Assembly (NCBI RefSeq): GCF_017301735.1
Contig: NZ_CP071090.1
Span: 10,096,001 to 10,160,000 of the forward strand
Source: Pyxidicoccus parkwaysis
GTDB taxonomy: Bacteria; Myxococcota; Myxococcia; Myxococcales; Myxococcaceae
Direction of reading: 5' to 3'
Length of the DNA stretch: 64,000 bases
Shown here piece after piece: positions 1 to 7,209 of this stretch (position 1 is its first letter; every line of letters begins with the position of its first letter). The notes beneath the pieces were generated by a model that was not told the origin of the DNA, did not search any database, and saw only the letters and a list, made by a program, of their open reading frames with translations. A program made the position numbers and the translations under genes.

Positions 1-1
1 G

Positions 2-166
2 CGCGCGCTCTGGGTGTCCGCGGGGCTGTGCTTCGTGGGTGCCCTGGTCGCGCTGCTCACGATTCCGCGCGAGGCCGGCCGCGCGCGGAAGCAGGGTCCC
101 ACGCCGTCACATGTGTCACGCGAGCGGCAGCGGCACGGCGCCTCACCACGGGAGCAGCACGCGTAG
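2..166 (+). CDS. C-terminal end of an integral membrane protein, probably an MFS-type transporter
   Basis: Only the last 54 codons are in the window; the frame is open to the left edge and stops with TAG at 164-166. The first residues form a hydrophobic segment (LWVSAGLCFVGALVALLT) followed by a basic, Arg-rich cytoplasmic tail. That is how the last helix and tail of many major facilitator transporters look, but a single helix cannot prove the family. The tail runs into the first unit of a 66-bp tandem repeat that contains the stop codon, so the C-terminus may have been reshaped by the duplication. No start or upstream context is visible. Confidence 0.55.
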   Translation, partial: RALWVSAGLCFVGALVALLTIPREAGRARKQGPTPSHVSRERQRHGASPREQHA

Positions 167-251
167 GCACAGCGGCACGACAGGCGCGAGCGGCAGCGGC
201 ACGGCGTCTCGCCACGAGAGCAGCATGCGTAGAGGCAGCGGCACGACACGT
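120..251. repeat. 66-bp direct tandem repeat, two copies
   Basis: Units 120-185 and 186-251 align without gaps at about 57 of 66 positions. Both begin with GCGAGCGGCAGCGGCACGGC. The period is 22 codons, so the reading frame is kept. The stop codon of the upstream membrane protein (164-166) lies in unit 1 and an equivalent TAG lies in unit 2 (230-232). Confidence 0.8.
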
Positions 252-387
252 ACCGAATCACCACGGCACGTGCGCCAGCAACCGGGACAGCGTCAGACAC
301 GCGCGAGCCCCGAGCCGCGATGCAGAGCCGCCAGGACCGGGGACCTCCGAGGGCATGACGTCCACGCACCCCGGAGGACTCATTGAT

Positions 388-627
388 TCAGCGACGGCGC
401 TTGCTGTCGTCGCTGAGCGGGGGCGACTCGCGCGCGGGCGCGGTGCCCTTCTCGGCGCCGTAGCCGCCAATTCCCTTCTGGAGGATGCGGTCCTCGCCCA
501 CGTCCTCGTCCGTCACGTCACCGCGCTCTTCGCCCTTCTGGTGGCGTGCCTGCCGCTCCAATTCCTCGGCGCTCAGGGTGTCCGTCCGCTCGTCACCCCT
601 CACGGGGCTGCCCTTGTTCTCGGCCAT
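388..627 (-). CDS. small acidic hydrophilic protein, unknown function
   Basis: This 79-residue protein is rich in Glu, Asp, Lys and Arg, has no hydrophobic segment and no Cys, and looks intrinsically disordered, with charged repeats such as SAEELERQARHQKGEERGD. The ATG at 627 is chosen because GGAGGAG sits about seven bases upstream; a longer frame extends further but has no ribosome site. Its C-terminus ends in a basic KRRR. It follows the GNAT gene in the same direction, 133 bases downstream. I recognise no family. Small charged proteins like this are common in myxobacteria and may be stress or spore-associated, but nothing here shows that. Confidence 0.6.
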   Translation of the reverse strand: MAENKGSPVRGDERTDTLSAEELERQARHQKGEERGDVTDEDVGEDRILQKGIGGYGAEKGTAPARESPPLSDDSKRRR

Positions 628-760
628 GCGTCGTCTCCTCCTCTGGCGCCAAAGGTCCGAACCCGTCGCGAGTCGGACAAGGCACCGCCCGGGGCTCCAC
701 CGGCCGCCCCCTCCGGCAGGAGGCGGCTCGGCCCGGGAATGAGGTGACGCGGGCCCGGGG

Positions 761-1234
761 CTACGCCCCGCCGGGCTTCCACTCGAGCGCCATGGGGTTC
801 GGAGCGAAGCCCAGGCCCTCGTACAGCGGCCGGCCGTCCTCCGAGGCGTGCAGCCACAGCCGCCCCATGCCCGCCTCACGCGCGAAGGCCATGACTTCCG
901 CCATCAGCGCGCGGGACAGGCCGCGTTTCCGCCATGCGGGCACGGTGTACATGTTGAGGATGTAGCCCTCCAGGCCGCTCAGGTGGTTCGCCGCCGGGGG
1001 CCGCTCGAAGGGGGAGAGCCCGCTACACGCCACCGGCTCGCCTCCGGCGTATGCGAGCCACACGTGGAAGCGCCCCTCGGGCAGCGCCGTCGTCAGGTAG
1101 CGCCGCGTCGCTTCTTCCCACGCCTTGGCGTTGGCTTCCGTCAGCCCGCCGAAGATGACCATCAACTCCCGTCGCAAGCGGACGATGTCCTCGAGGTCGG
1201 ACAGCCCCGCCTTGCGGATGCTCCACGTGCTCAT
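761..1234 (-). CDS. GNAT-family N-acetyltransferase
   Basis: This 157-residue protein is the usual length of a single GNAT domain. It opens with the typical beta-strand IRKAGLSDLEDIVRLRREL. The acetyl-CoA binding motif A is near residues 95-125 (YTVPAWRKRGLSRALM, matching the V-x-x-x-x-R-x-x-G-x-G/S pattern), and the C-terminal LYEGLGF motif follows. The family transfers an acetyl group from acetyl-CoA to an amine; the substrate cannot be read from sequence. The ATG at 1234 has GGAGGG six bases upstream. It lies downstream of the redoxin gene on the same strand with an 87-base gap, so it may share its transcript. Confidence 0.88.
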   Translation of the reverse strand: MSTWSIRKAGLSDLEDIVRLRRELMVIFGGLTEANAKAWEEATRRYLTTALPEGRFHVWLAYAGGEPVACSGLSPFERPPAANHLSGLEGYILNMYTVPAWRKRGLSRALMAEVMAFAREAGMGRLWLHASEDGRPLYEGLGFAPNPMALEWKPGGA

Positions 1235-1321
1235 GGTGTCCCTCCACCGCGAAAAGCAGAAGGCCCCCGTCCCGCGCGAGGACGAGGGCCTCCAGCATCA
1301 TCCCACGCGGGAAGCCGTAGC

Positions 1322-1906
1322 CTAGCTGCTCTTGTACTTCACCGAGCACCCGTACGAGTTGCTGGTGGCGGTAGGCACCGGCTTGCCGGCGAGCAGCGCG
1401 TCCACCGCCGTCTTCACGTAGTTGGTCTTCTTCTCGTTCTTGCCGCGCGGGTCGTCGTCGATGGCGCCCGCGTAGCGAACGACGCCTTGCTCGTCGATGA
1501 CGAACATGTGCGGCGTCGTCTTCGCGCCGAAGGACTTGCCCACCGTGCCGCTCGCGTCCTGCAGCACCGGGTAGCTGAAGCCCTCCGTCTTCTTCCAGGC
1601 CGCGGACTTCTCCGGCGTGTTGTGCGCCGTGGAGTCCACCGCCAGCCACACCACCTTCTTCGCGTCGAAGCCCTTCAGCGTGTTGGCCATCGTGTCGGCC
1701 GAGTAGTGCCGCTGCACGAAGGGGCACTCGGGGTTGGTCCACTCGAGGACGACAATCTTGCCCTTGTACTGCGCCAGCGAGTGCTCCTTGCCGGACTCGT
1801 CCTTCAGGGTGAAGGTCGGTGCGGGCTTGCCCACCTCGGCGTCAGCGAAGGCGGGGGCACCCAGGAACATCGCGCCGAGCGCGAGAGCGGTGAAGACCTG
1901 CTTCAT
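1322..1906 (-). CDS. exported thioredoxin-fold redoxin (AhpC/TSA-like)
   Basis: The 194-residue product has a signal peptide (residues 1-22, cut after AFADA). It then has a redoxin fold beginning VGKPAPTFTLKDESGK and a reactive-cysteine loop WTNPECPFV at Cys61. A second Cys (Cys187, YGCSVKY) lies near the C-terminus and may act as the resolving cysteine. A cis-Pro-type TPHMFV follows. The CPFVxxHY arrangement fits periplasmic peroxiredoxin-like or TlpA-related proteins. The ATG at 1906 has GAGGAG upstream; the longer frame lacks a signal peptide at its N-terminus. The gene follows the DsbD-like gene by 52 bases, so electrons from DsbD could reduce it. That pairing is inference. Confidence 0.85.
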   Translation of the reverse strand: MKQVFTALALGAMFLGAPAFADAEVGKPAPTFTLKDESGKEHSLAQYKGKIVVLEWTNPECPFVQRHYSADTMANTLKGFDAKKVVWLAVDSTAHNTPEKSAAWKKTEGFSYPVLQDASGTVGKSFGAKTTPHMFVIDEQGVVRYAGAIDDDPRGKNEKKTNYVKTAVDALLAGKPVPTATSNSYGCSVKYKSS

Positions 1907-1958
1907 GGCGTTCCTCCTCAGACTTGGGACAGCGCGGAACCACGACGACAGCGACACC

Positions 1959-4277
1959 TCAGGGCCGTGGGAAGCCCACGGCACAGACGACGTTGGAGCC
2001 ATTCTTCCGGCGCGCGGGCGAGCACTCCGCCGCGCGCTTCACCGCGTCCACCACCAGGTCCGTGGTGAGCAGCTCCGACAGCACCTCCGGCTTGTCCGGA
2101 GCACCGGGGCTCAGCACCAGGTACATGGGCACACCGGCGCGGCCGTGCTCGGCCAGCTTGGCGGTGATTCGCGCGTCGCGGCGCGTCCAGTCGGCCACGA
2201 AGAAGGCGACCTGGTTCTCGGTGAAGGCGGCGCGGACCTCCTCACGCGACAGCACGGTGCGCTCGTTGAACTTGCAGGTGAGGCACCAGTCCGCGGTGAA
2301 GTCGATGAACACCGGCTGCCCGGCCTCCAGCGCCGCGGTGACAGCCGCCGGGTCCCACGGCTGCGTGCGCGCCACGGACGAGGACGCGCGCGCCTCAGGG
2401 GCCAGCCCGTCGAAGCGCAGCGACGCGACGCCCGCGCCCACCAGCACCACCGCCGCCAGCGCCACGCTGGCGAACCGGCGTCCTCCCTCCTGCGTCTGCG
2501 ACTGGCCGTAGAGCCACGTGCCCAGGCCCACCGCGACGAGGAAGGCCAGCAGCCGCGCCATGCCGTCCACGCCGGCCAGCCCGCCCATCACCCACACCAG
2601 CCACACCGTGGTGGCCAGCAGCGCGAAGCCCAGCACCTGCTTGAAGCGCTCCATCCACGCGCCCGGCTTCGGCAGCTTCTTGGCCAGCCCCGGCACCAGC
2701 ACCAGCACGCAGAAGGGCAGCGCGAGCCCAAGGCCCAGCGCGAAGAAGACGGCCAGCACCGTGAGCGGGCCCGCCGCGAAGGCGAAGCCCACCGCCGTGC
2801 CGAGCAGCGGCGCCGAGCACGGCGTGGCCAGCACCACCGCGAGCACACCCTCGCCCACGCTGTGCATGAGGCCGTGGCTCTGGTCCACCTTGCCCGCGAG
2901 CGCCGTGCCGTCCAGGCCCACGTTGAAGACGCCGAAGAGGTTGAGCGCGAAGGCCACCAGCACCGCGCTCACGGCGGCGACGAAGAGCGGCTCCTGGAAC
3001 TGGAAGCCCCAGCCCACGCTGGCGCCGCCCGCGCGCACCCCGAGCACCGTGCCGGCCAAGAGCAGCATGCTGCCGATGATGCCGCCCGCGTACGCCGCCG
3101 CGTGCGCGCCCACGCGGCCGTGCTCGTTCTGCACCATGCGCGTGAAGCCGTAGGCCTTGAGCGCCAGCACGGGGAACACGCACGGCATCAGGTTGAGCAG
3201 CGCGCCGCCGAAGAACGCGAACAGCAGCGCGAGCCCCAGGCTCACGGAGGACTCCGCGGCAGGAGCGGCCACCGGCGCCACGGCCACCGGCTTCACCGCG
3301 GCGATGCTGTCCTTCACGGAGGGCGGCTTCACCGCGACGGGCGCGGCGGCCACGGCGCCACCGACGGGCATCACGGGCGCCATCGGCACGTCCACCGAGA
3401 GCGCCTGGTAGCCCGACGCCGCCGTGCCCAGGCGCAGCACGCCCGCGAGACGCGGCTCGGAGCCCGGCGCGTCCGGCTCCATCTTGCCCTTCAGCTTGAA
3501 GCGGCCCGAGCCCACCGAGGTGAGGGACACGTCGGCCACGCCGGCGATGCGCTCGGGCGTGAAGAAGTCACCCTCCAGCGCGGGCAGCGCCGCGCCCTTG
3601 GGGCCCGTCACGGTAAGGGTGCCGGTGAACTCCTGGCCCGCGGTGAGCTGCTTCGAGTCCAGCGCGAGCTGCACGGTGTGGCCGGTGTCCGCCGTGGGGC
3701 GCGGCACCTTGGCCTGCGCCGCGTCGAAGGCGTGCGTGGCGTCCGCGTCTCGCAGCGTCTCGGGGCCCACGGGCACGTTGCGCGTGAGCATCAGCTCGGC
3801 GGGGATGCAGTGCACCTCGCACACCAGCGCGTTGGCGGCGGCGGAGAGCTGTAGCTGACCCGTGGCGTTCTCCGCCGCGCGTGCCTGCGCGAAGAGGAGC
3901 ACCTCGCCGTCATAGCCGTGCGTGACGATGAAGCCGTCCGACGTGCGGAAGGTGTGCGGGTAGGGCCACTGGAGCGGGCCCACGGTGGAGCCGGGCGTGT
4001 CCCACGTCACCTCGGTCTCCAGGCCCGAGTCGCCGGGGTTCTTCCAGTAGACGTGCCAACCCGGGTCCATGCGGAAGCGCACGCCCACGCGGAACGTGTC
4101 TCCCGGCTTCACCTGGGTGGCATCCACCAGGAGGGCCGCCTCGATGCGAGGATCGCCCTCGTCGGGCGCTCCCGTGGCGACAGCGGAAGGGGGCAGCTGC
4201 GCCCACGCCACCGAGGCCATGAGGACGACTCCGACAACTCCGGCTCGGCCGAGCCTCTTCGACTGCTGACGCGTCAT
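1959..4277 (-). CDS. dsbD: DsbD-type thiol:disulfide interchange protein (cytoplasm-to-periplasm electron carrier)
   Basis: This 772-residue protein has three parts. First, a signal peptide and a periplasmic DsbD N-terminal-like domain (residues about 40-200, with WHVYWKNPGDSGL). Second, a multi-helix membrane domain holding the two family cysteines in NLMPCVFP and TPCSAPLLG. Third, a C-terminal thioredoxin domain with WCLTC (Cys665, Cys668). The family passes electrons from cytoplasmic thioredoxin to periplasmic partners. The ATG at 4277 is preceded by GGGAGG and opens directly into a signal peptide (residues 1-26). The redoxin gene 52 bases downstream is a plausible client. A classical disulfide reductase for cytochrome c maturation is the other possible role. 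Confidence 0.9.
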   Translation of the reverse strand: MTRQQSKRLGRAGVVGVVLMASVAWAQLPPSAVATGAPDEGDPRIEAALLVDATQVKPGDTFRVGVRFRMDPGWHVYWKNPGDSGLETEVTWDTPGSTVGPLQWPYPHTFRTSDGFIVTHGYDGEVLLFAQARAAENATGQLQLSAAANALVCEVHCIPAELMLTRNVPVGPETLRDADATHAFDAAQAKVPRPTADTGHTVQLALDSKQLTAGQEFTGTLTVTGPKGAALPALEGDFFTPERIAGVADVSLTSVGSGRFKLKGKMEPDAPGSEPRLAGVLRLGTAASGYQALSVDVPMAPVMPVGGAVAAAPVAVKPPSVKDSIAAVKPVAVAPVAAPAAESSVSLGLALLFAFFGGALLNLMPCVFPVLALKAYGFTRMVQNEHGRVGAHAAAYAGGIIGSMLLLAGTVLGVRAGGASVGWGFQFQEPLFVAAVSAVLVAFALNLFGVFNVGLDGTALAGKVDQSHGLMHSVGEGVLAVVLATPCSAPLLGTAVGFAFAAGPLTVLAVFFALGLGLALPFCVLVLVPGLAKKLPKPGAWMERFKQVLGFALLATTVWLVWVMGGLAGVDGMARLLAFLVAVGLGTWLYGQSQTQEGGRRFASVALAAVVLVGAGVASLRFDGLAPEARASSSVARTQPWDPAAVTAALEAGQPVFIDFTADWCLTCKFNERTVLSREEVRAAFTENQVAFFVADWTRRDARITAKLAEHGRAGVPMYLVLSPGAPDKPEVLSELLTTDLVVDAVKRAAECSPARRKNGSNVVCAVGFPRP

Positions 4278-4483
4278 GCGCCTCCCGTTAACCCACCGGA
4301 GGCCGGGCCGCCAGCGAAGGGCACGTGTCTCCGACGTGAAACAACCATCCGGGCAGGCGTGCATTCCCCGCCGCTCCGTCGCCCGTCCCTCCCCTACGGA
4401 CGGAGCGTTCAGGAGGTTACGCGAGGGTAAGGGCGGGCAGGCAGGCGCTTCCGAGAGTCCTCGGACTTCCAGCGCACCAGCGC

Positions 4484-5740
4484 CTACTCCTCGCTCTTCC
4501 AGGGGACCAGTGCCGGCGCGGGCAGGGCGGGGCCCACGCGGCTCATGGTGATACGGGAAACCTCGGAGTGGGCGCGGCGCATCACCAGCGCCGGCACCTG
4601 CTGATTGGCGCGGCGCTCCAGGAAGCGGCGCAGGTCGGCCAGCCGCTCCACGTGACGATGCGGTGGAACCTCGGGCGAGCCCAACCGGGCCAGCTTGTAG
4701 AGGGCCATGTCGGCGGACTCGAGCGCGCGCTCGGCGGACTCCTGGTGACGGCGGCCCAGCGCCTTCCACGCGGTCGCCTCGGCGGCCACCAACTCCAGCT
4801 CCGCGGACACCGCGCGCACGTAGCGACCCTGCTCGCTGTCCGGAAGGATGCGCGTCAACGGCACCGTGACTCGACGCGTGTCGCCGTTCTCGGTGAAGGA
4901 CGAGGACACGCTCACGTTCCACTCCGCGTTGCCCAGCAGACCCGAGAAGAGCACGCGGCGCGGGAAGGCCTGCGACACGGCGCCCAGCGTGGCGCTCATC
5001 GCGTCGCCTTCGACGCGCGCGGGGTAGCGGTGGCGGCAGCGCAGGTCCGCGAAGCCCGTGGGCAGCACGTACACGCGCGCGTCGGACACCACTTCACCGA
5101 ACAGCTCCGCGCCGAGCTGCCCCACCGCCATGGGCAGACCCTCCGGGTCGTCCACGTGGACGAAGCCGGTACCGGACGGACTGGTGAGGGCCTCGAGGAT
5201 GTCGGGCAGGTAGTGCCGGCCCAGACCCAGCGCGTGCAGCATCACGCCGGACTCGGCGACGCGAGCGCCCAGGGTCTTGAAGTCGGCGAGCTGCGACGGG
5301 CCCACGGAGGGCTCGCCGTCGGTGAGCATCAGCACCTGCGGCCGGGCACCGGGAACGAGCACGCGGCGAGCGGCCTCGCATGCACGCTCGACGGCCTCGT
5401 GCAGGGCGGTGCCCTCGCCGGACTCCAGACGCGAGAGCACCTTGAGGAACTGGGCCTTCGCGTTGGGCTCCATGGCGCGCATGGGGAGCACCTGCTCGGG
5501 CTCGGCGTCGAAGGTGAGCAGGCCCAGGTAGTCGCGAGGGCTGGCGCGCTCCACCAGCGTCTGCGCGGCCTGCACGGCGGCGAGCAACGGCACGCCGCGC
5601 ATGGACGCGCTGCGGTCCAGGGCGAGATTGATGGCGACGGGAGCGCGGGGCGCCTCGGCGTCCGCCTCCAGCGTGACGAGGAGGAGCACCTCACGGCCGT
5701 GCTCGGCATCGCGCTCCACTGCCCAGGCCGTCTGCTTCAT
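4484..5740 (-). CDS. VWA-domain protein
   Basis: The 418-residue protein begins with a von Willebrand factor A domain (about residues 35-205). It carries a complete metal-ion-dependent adhesion site, DRSASM (Asp42, Ser44, Ser46), and a later LTDGEPS strand. The second half has a beta-rich segment and then a helical, Arg/Glu-rich tail. No signal peptide or membrane segment is visible, so it should be cytoplasmic, like VWA proteins that partner with MoxR-type ATPases; no such ATPase is nearby. The ATG at 5740 has GGGGGAG six bases upstream. It is followed after 206 bases by the DsbD gene in the same direction. Confidence 0.85.
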   Translation of the reverse strand: MKQTAWAVERDAEHGREVLLLVTLEADAEAPRAPVAINLALDRSASMRGVPLLAAVQAAQTLVERASPRDYLGLLTFDAEPEQVLPMRAMEPNAKAQFLKVLSRLESGEGTALHEAVERACEAARRVLVPGARPQVLMLTDGEPSVGPSQLADFKTLGARVAESGVMLHALGLGRHYLPDILEALTSPSGTGFVHVDDPEGLPMAVGQLGAELFGEVVSDARVYVLPTGFADLRCRHRYPARVEGDAMSATLGAVSQAFPRRVLFSGLLGNAEWNVSVSSSFTENGDTRRVTVPLTRILPDSEQGRYVRAVSAELELVAAEATAWKALGRRHQESAERALESADMALYKLARLGSPEVPPHRHVERLADLRRFLERRANQQVPALVMRRAHSEVSRITMSRVGPALPAPALVPWKSEE

Positions 5741-5950
5741 CCGAACTCCCCCGTGCTGTCACGAGGCATTGTGCCGTGAATCTCTCTGCGAGGAATGACG
5801 CCCCTCGCCGCCGGAAGTCTCATGGGCCACAACGCCCCGGGAGCGGGGGCTCCCGTGGGAAGGCTTCGGGGCATCAGAATGTCGGGAGTCTGGCTTTCCG
5901 GCAAGGGGGGCGGACCGAAGCCACACGCGGGGTCAGGGGCCGCGAAGACC

Positions 5951-6268
5951 TCAACGCGGCGTCCCACACGCGGCACAGTGACGCGCCTGGGGCGTGCGCA
6001 GGGGCTTGCCGCACTTCGTGCACGGCGGGCCGTACAGGCTGAGCCGGTGGTGCATCACCGCGTTGGGGTTCGTCTCGCGGAAGCCCGTCAGCCGCTCATA
6101 CTCCTCACACACTGGCGGGAGCACGGCCACCTCTCCGCGCTTCTTCGCGGCCTTGAACGCCAGAAGGTGCTTCGCGGATGCCATGTACAGCGGGGCCACG
6201 CGGGCGAACTCCTCCTCGTCCAGCATCGGGATGTCCATCTGGCAACGCCAGCACCACAGCACCTTCAT
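5951..6268 (-). CDS. small zinc-ribbon-like protein, unknown function
   Basis: This 105-residue protein carries two kinds of Cys pairs: CWRC near the N-terminus, and CTKC plus CAAC near the C-terminus (CAACGTPR at the end), consistent with one or two zinc ribbons. The middle is helical and charged with no hydrophobic stretch. The start at 6268 is preferred over one nine codons earlier because GAGGAGG lies five bases upstream. It stands alone, with 210 bases to the VWA gene. Proteins of this kind often bind RNA or protein partners, but I cannot name a family. Confidence 0.7.
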   Translation of the reverse strand: MKVLWCWRCQMDIPMLDEEEFARVAPLYMASAKHLLAFKAAKKRGEVAVLPPVCEEYERLTGFRETNPNAVMHHRLSLYGPPCTKCGKPLRTPQARHCAACGTPR

Positions 6269-6464
6269 CACGGCCTCCTCGTACCGGGGCCGCATGATGA
6301 CGCGAAGCAGGAGGAGAAGATGACGGCCACCGTGGAGAGGCCATCGGAAGCGCTTCAGGCCCGGGAGCTCACCGTGGAGGGAGCCGCCGCTCGGGCTTCT
6401 TGCCGCTCAATCACAAACGCAACTGGAATGCCCCCGCGCGTCCATGGGCCGCGGGGGCTCCGAC

Positions 6465-6629
6465 TCACTCCGCCGCCTGCCAGCCGCCCCACGACTCCTC
6501 GTTGTAGCCCCAGCGGCCGCCCGCCGAGCCGTCCATTTGAGGCACGCCCTCGGACTCGCCCTCGTCCTTGCGGTCCGCGTACGGCAGCCCCTCATCGTCC
6601 ATGTACGTGGTGTCGTCGTGCTGAACCAT
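6465..6629 (-). CDS. 54-residue acidic protein, unknown function
   Basis: A short ORF encodes a hydrophilic acidic peptide (MVQHDDTTYMDDEGLPYADR at the start) ending in a Trp/Gly-rich tail (WGYNEESWGGWQAAE). The ATG at 6629 has GGAG six bases upstream and the frame has typical GC-rich third positions. It points away from the large Fe-S oxidoreductase gene. I do not recognise it. The strong composition bias and ribosome site make it a likely real small gene, but without homologues it could be chance. Confidence 0.5.
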   Translation of the reverse strand: MVQHDDTTYMDDEGLPYADRKDEGESEGVPQMDGSAGGRWGYNEESWGGWQAAE

Positions 6630-7103
6630 GTCCGGCTCCTGTCGGGCGCTCCGCCTGGATGGAGATGGTCGGCCTCGCGGCTCGCCTCTCCTCGGGCACC
6701 CTGCCTGTCGGTCGACTCGGGCCCACCCCATGTAGTGCCCGACCACTCAAGCGTTGACCGATTTACTGACCATGTTGAGCATGTCGCCCCGCGTTGTAAA
6801 GCCCTTGGAGCATCAAAGTTGTTTGGATGTCCAACGGCCCACGCTCGCCCGCCTGCCCCACGCCAGCCAAGTACGTGATTACAACGACTTGACTCCCGTC
6901 GACCGTCCGACACTCCGCGCGGCAATCGTACAAGGTAGTCCTCGGGGGTGATTGACGGAAGCTCTACAGGTTTCACGCTGAGGCGATTTTCAGCGATGTC
7001 GTCCGAGGGCTGTCATGCCAGTAAATGCACGCAGCAGGTCGGTTCCCCACCAGCGCGCCATGGCTTCGTGCTTCACTGCCGGACACGCTGCACCGCACGG
7101 CGC

Positions 7104-7119
7104 TTGATTCGCGAATCAA
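7104..7119. promoter_or_regulatory. perfect 16-bp palindrome, putative operator
   Basis: TTGATTCGCGAATCAA is an exact inverted repeat ending 90 bases before the Fe-S oxidoreductase start. Its left arm could double as a -35 element (TTGATT), with a weak TAGGGT about 16 bases further on, which would suit a repressor site. The regulator is unknown. Confidence 0.5.
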
Positions 7120-7148
7120 CGCTGTTAGGGTTGACGTGAACTCGAGCT

Positions 7149-7165
7149 TTGCCGCGACGCGGCAA
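7149..7165. promoter_or_regulatory. perfect 17-bp inverted repeat (8-1-8), putative operator or leader hairpin
   Basis: TTGCCGCG-A-CGCGGCAA lies 44 bases before the oxidoreductase start and about 45 bases centre to centre from the palindrome at 7104-7119. It could be a second operator, or a hairpin only if the RNA pairs around a very small loop. Confidence 0.4.
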
Positions 7166-7209
7166 CCGGGCCTTCCGCCGCGCGCGTCCCCAGAGGTCCC
7201 CAGAGTCCC

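Larger units (their letters stand above)
6630..7209. other. 580-base intergenic region, divergent, with two inverted repeats near its right end
   Basis: No credible gene is seen on either strand. The stretch is visibly less GC-rich than the flanking genes. It separates the leftward small acidic gene from the rightward Fe-S oxidoreductase gene, so it should hold both promoters. The right end carries two perfect inverted repeats, listed separately. Confidence 0.6.

Noticed and set aside
1734-3854. 706-codon open frame on the plus strand
   Set aside because: Antisense to the DsbD-like gene, which has clear domains in the other strand.
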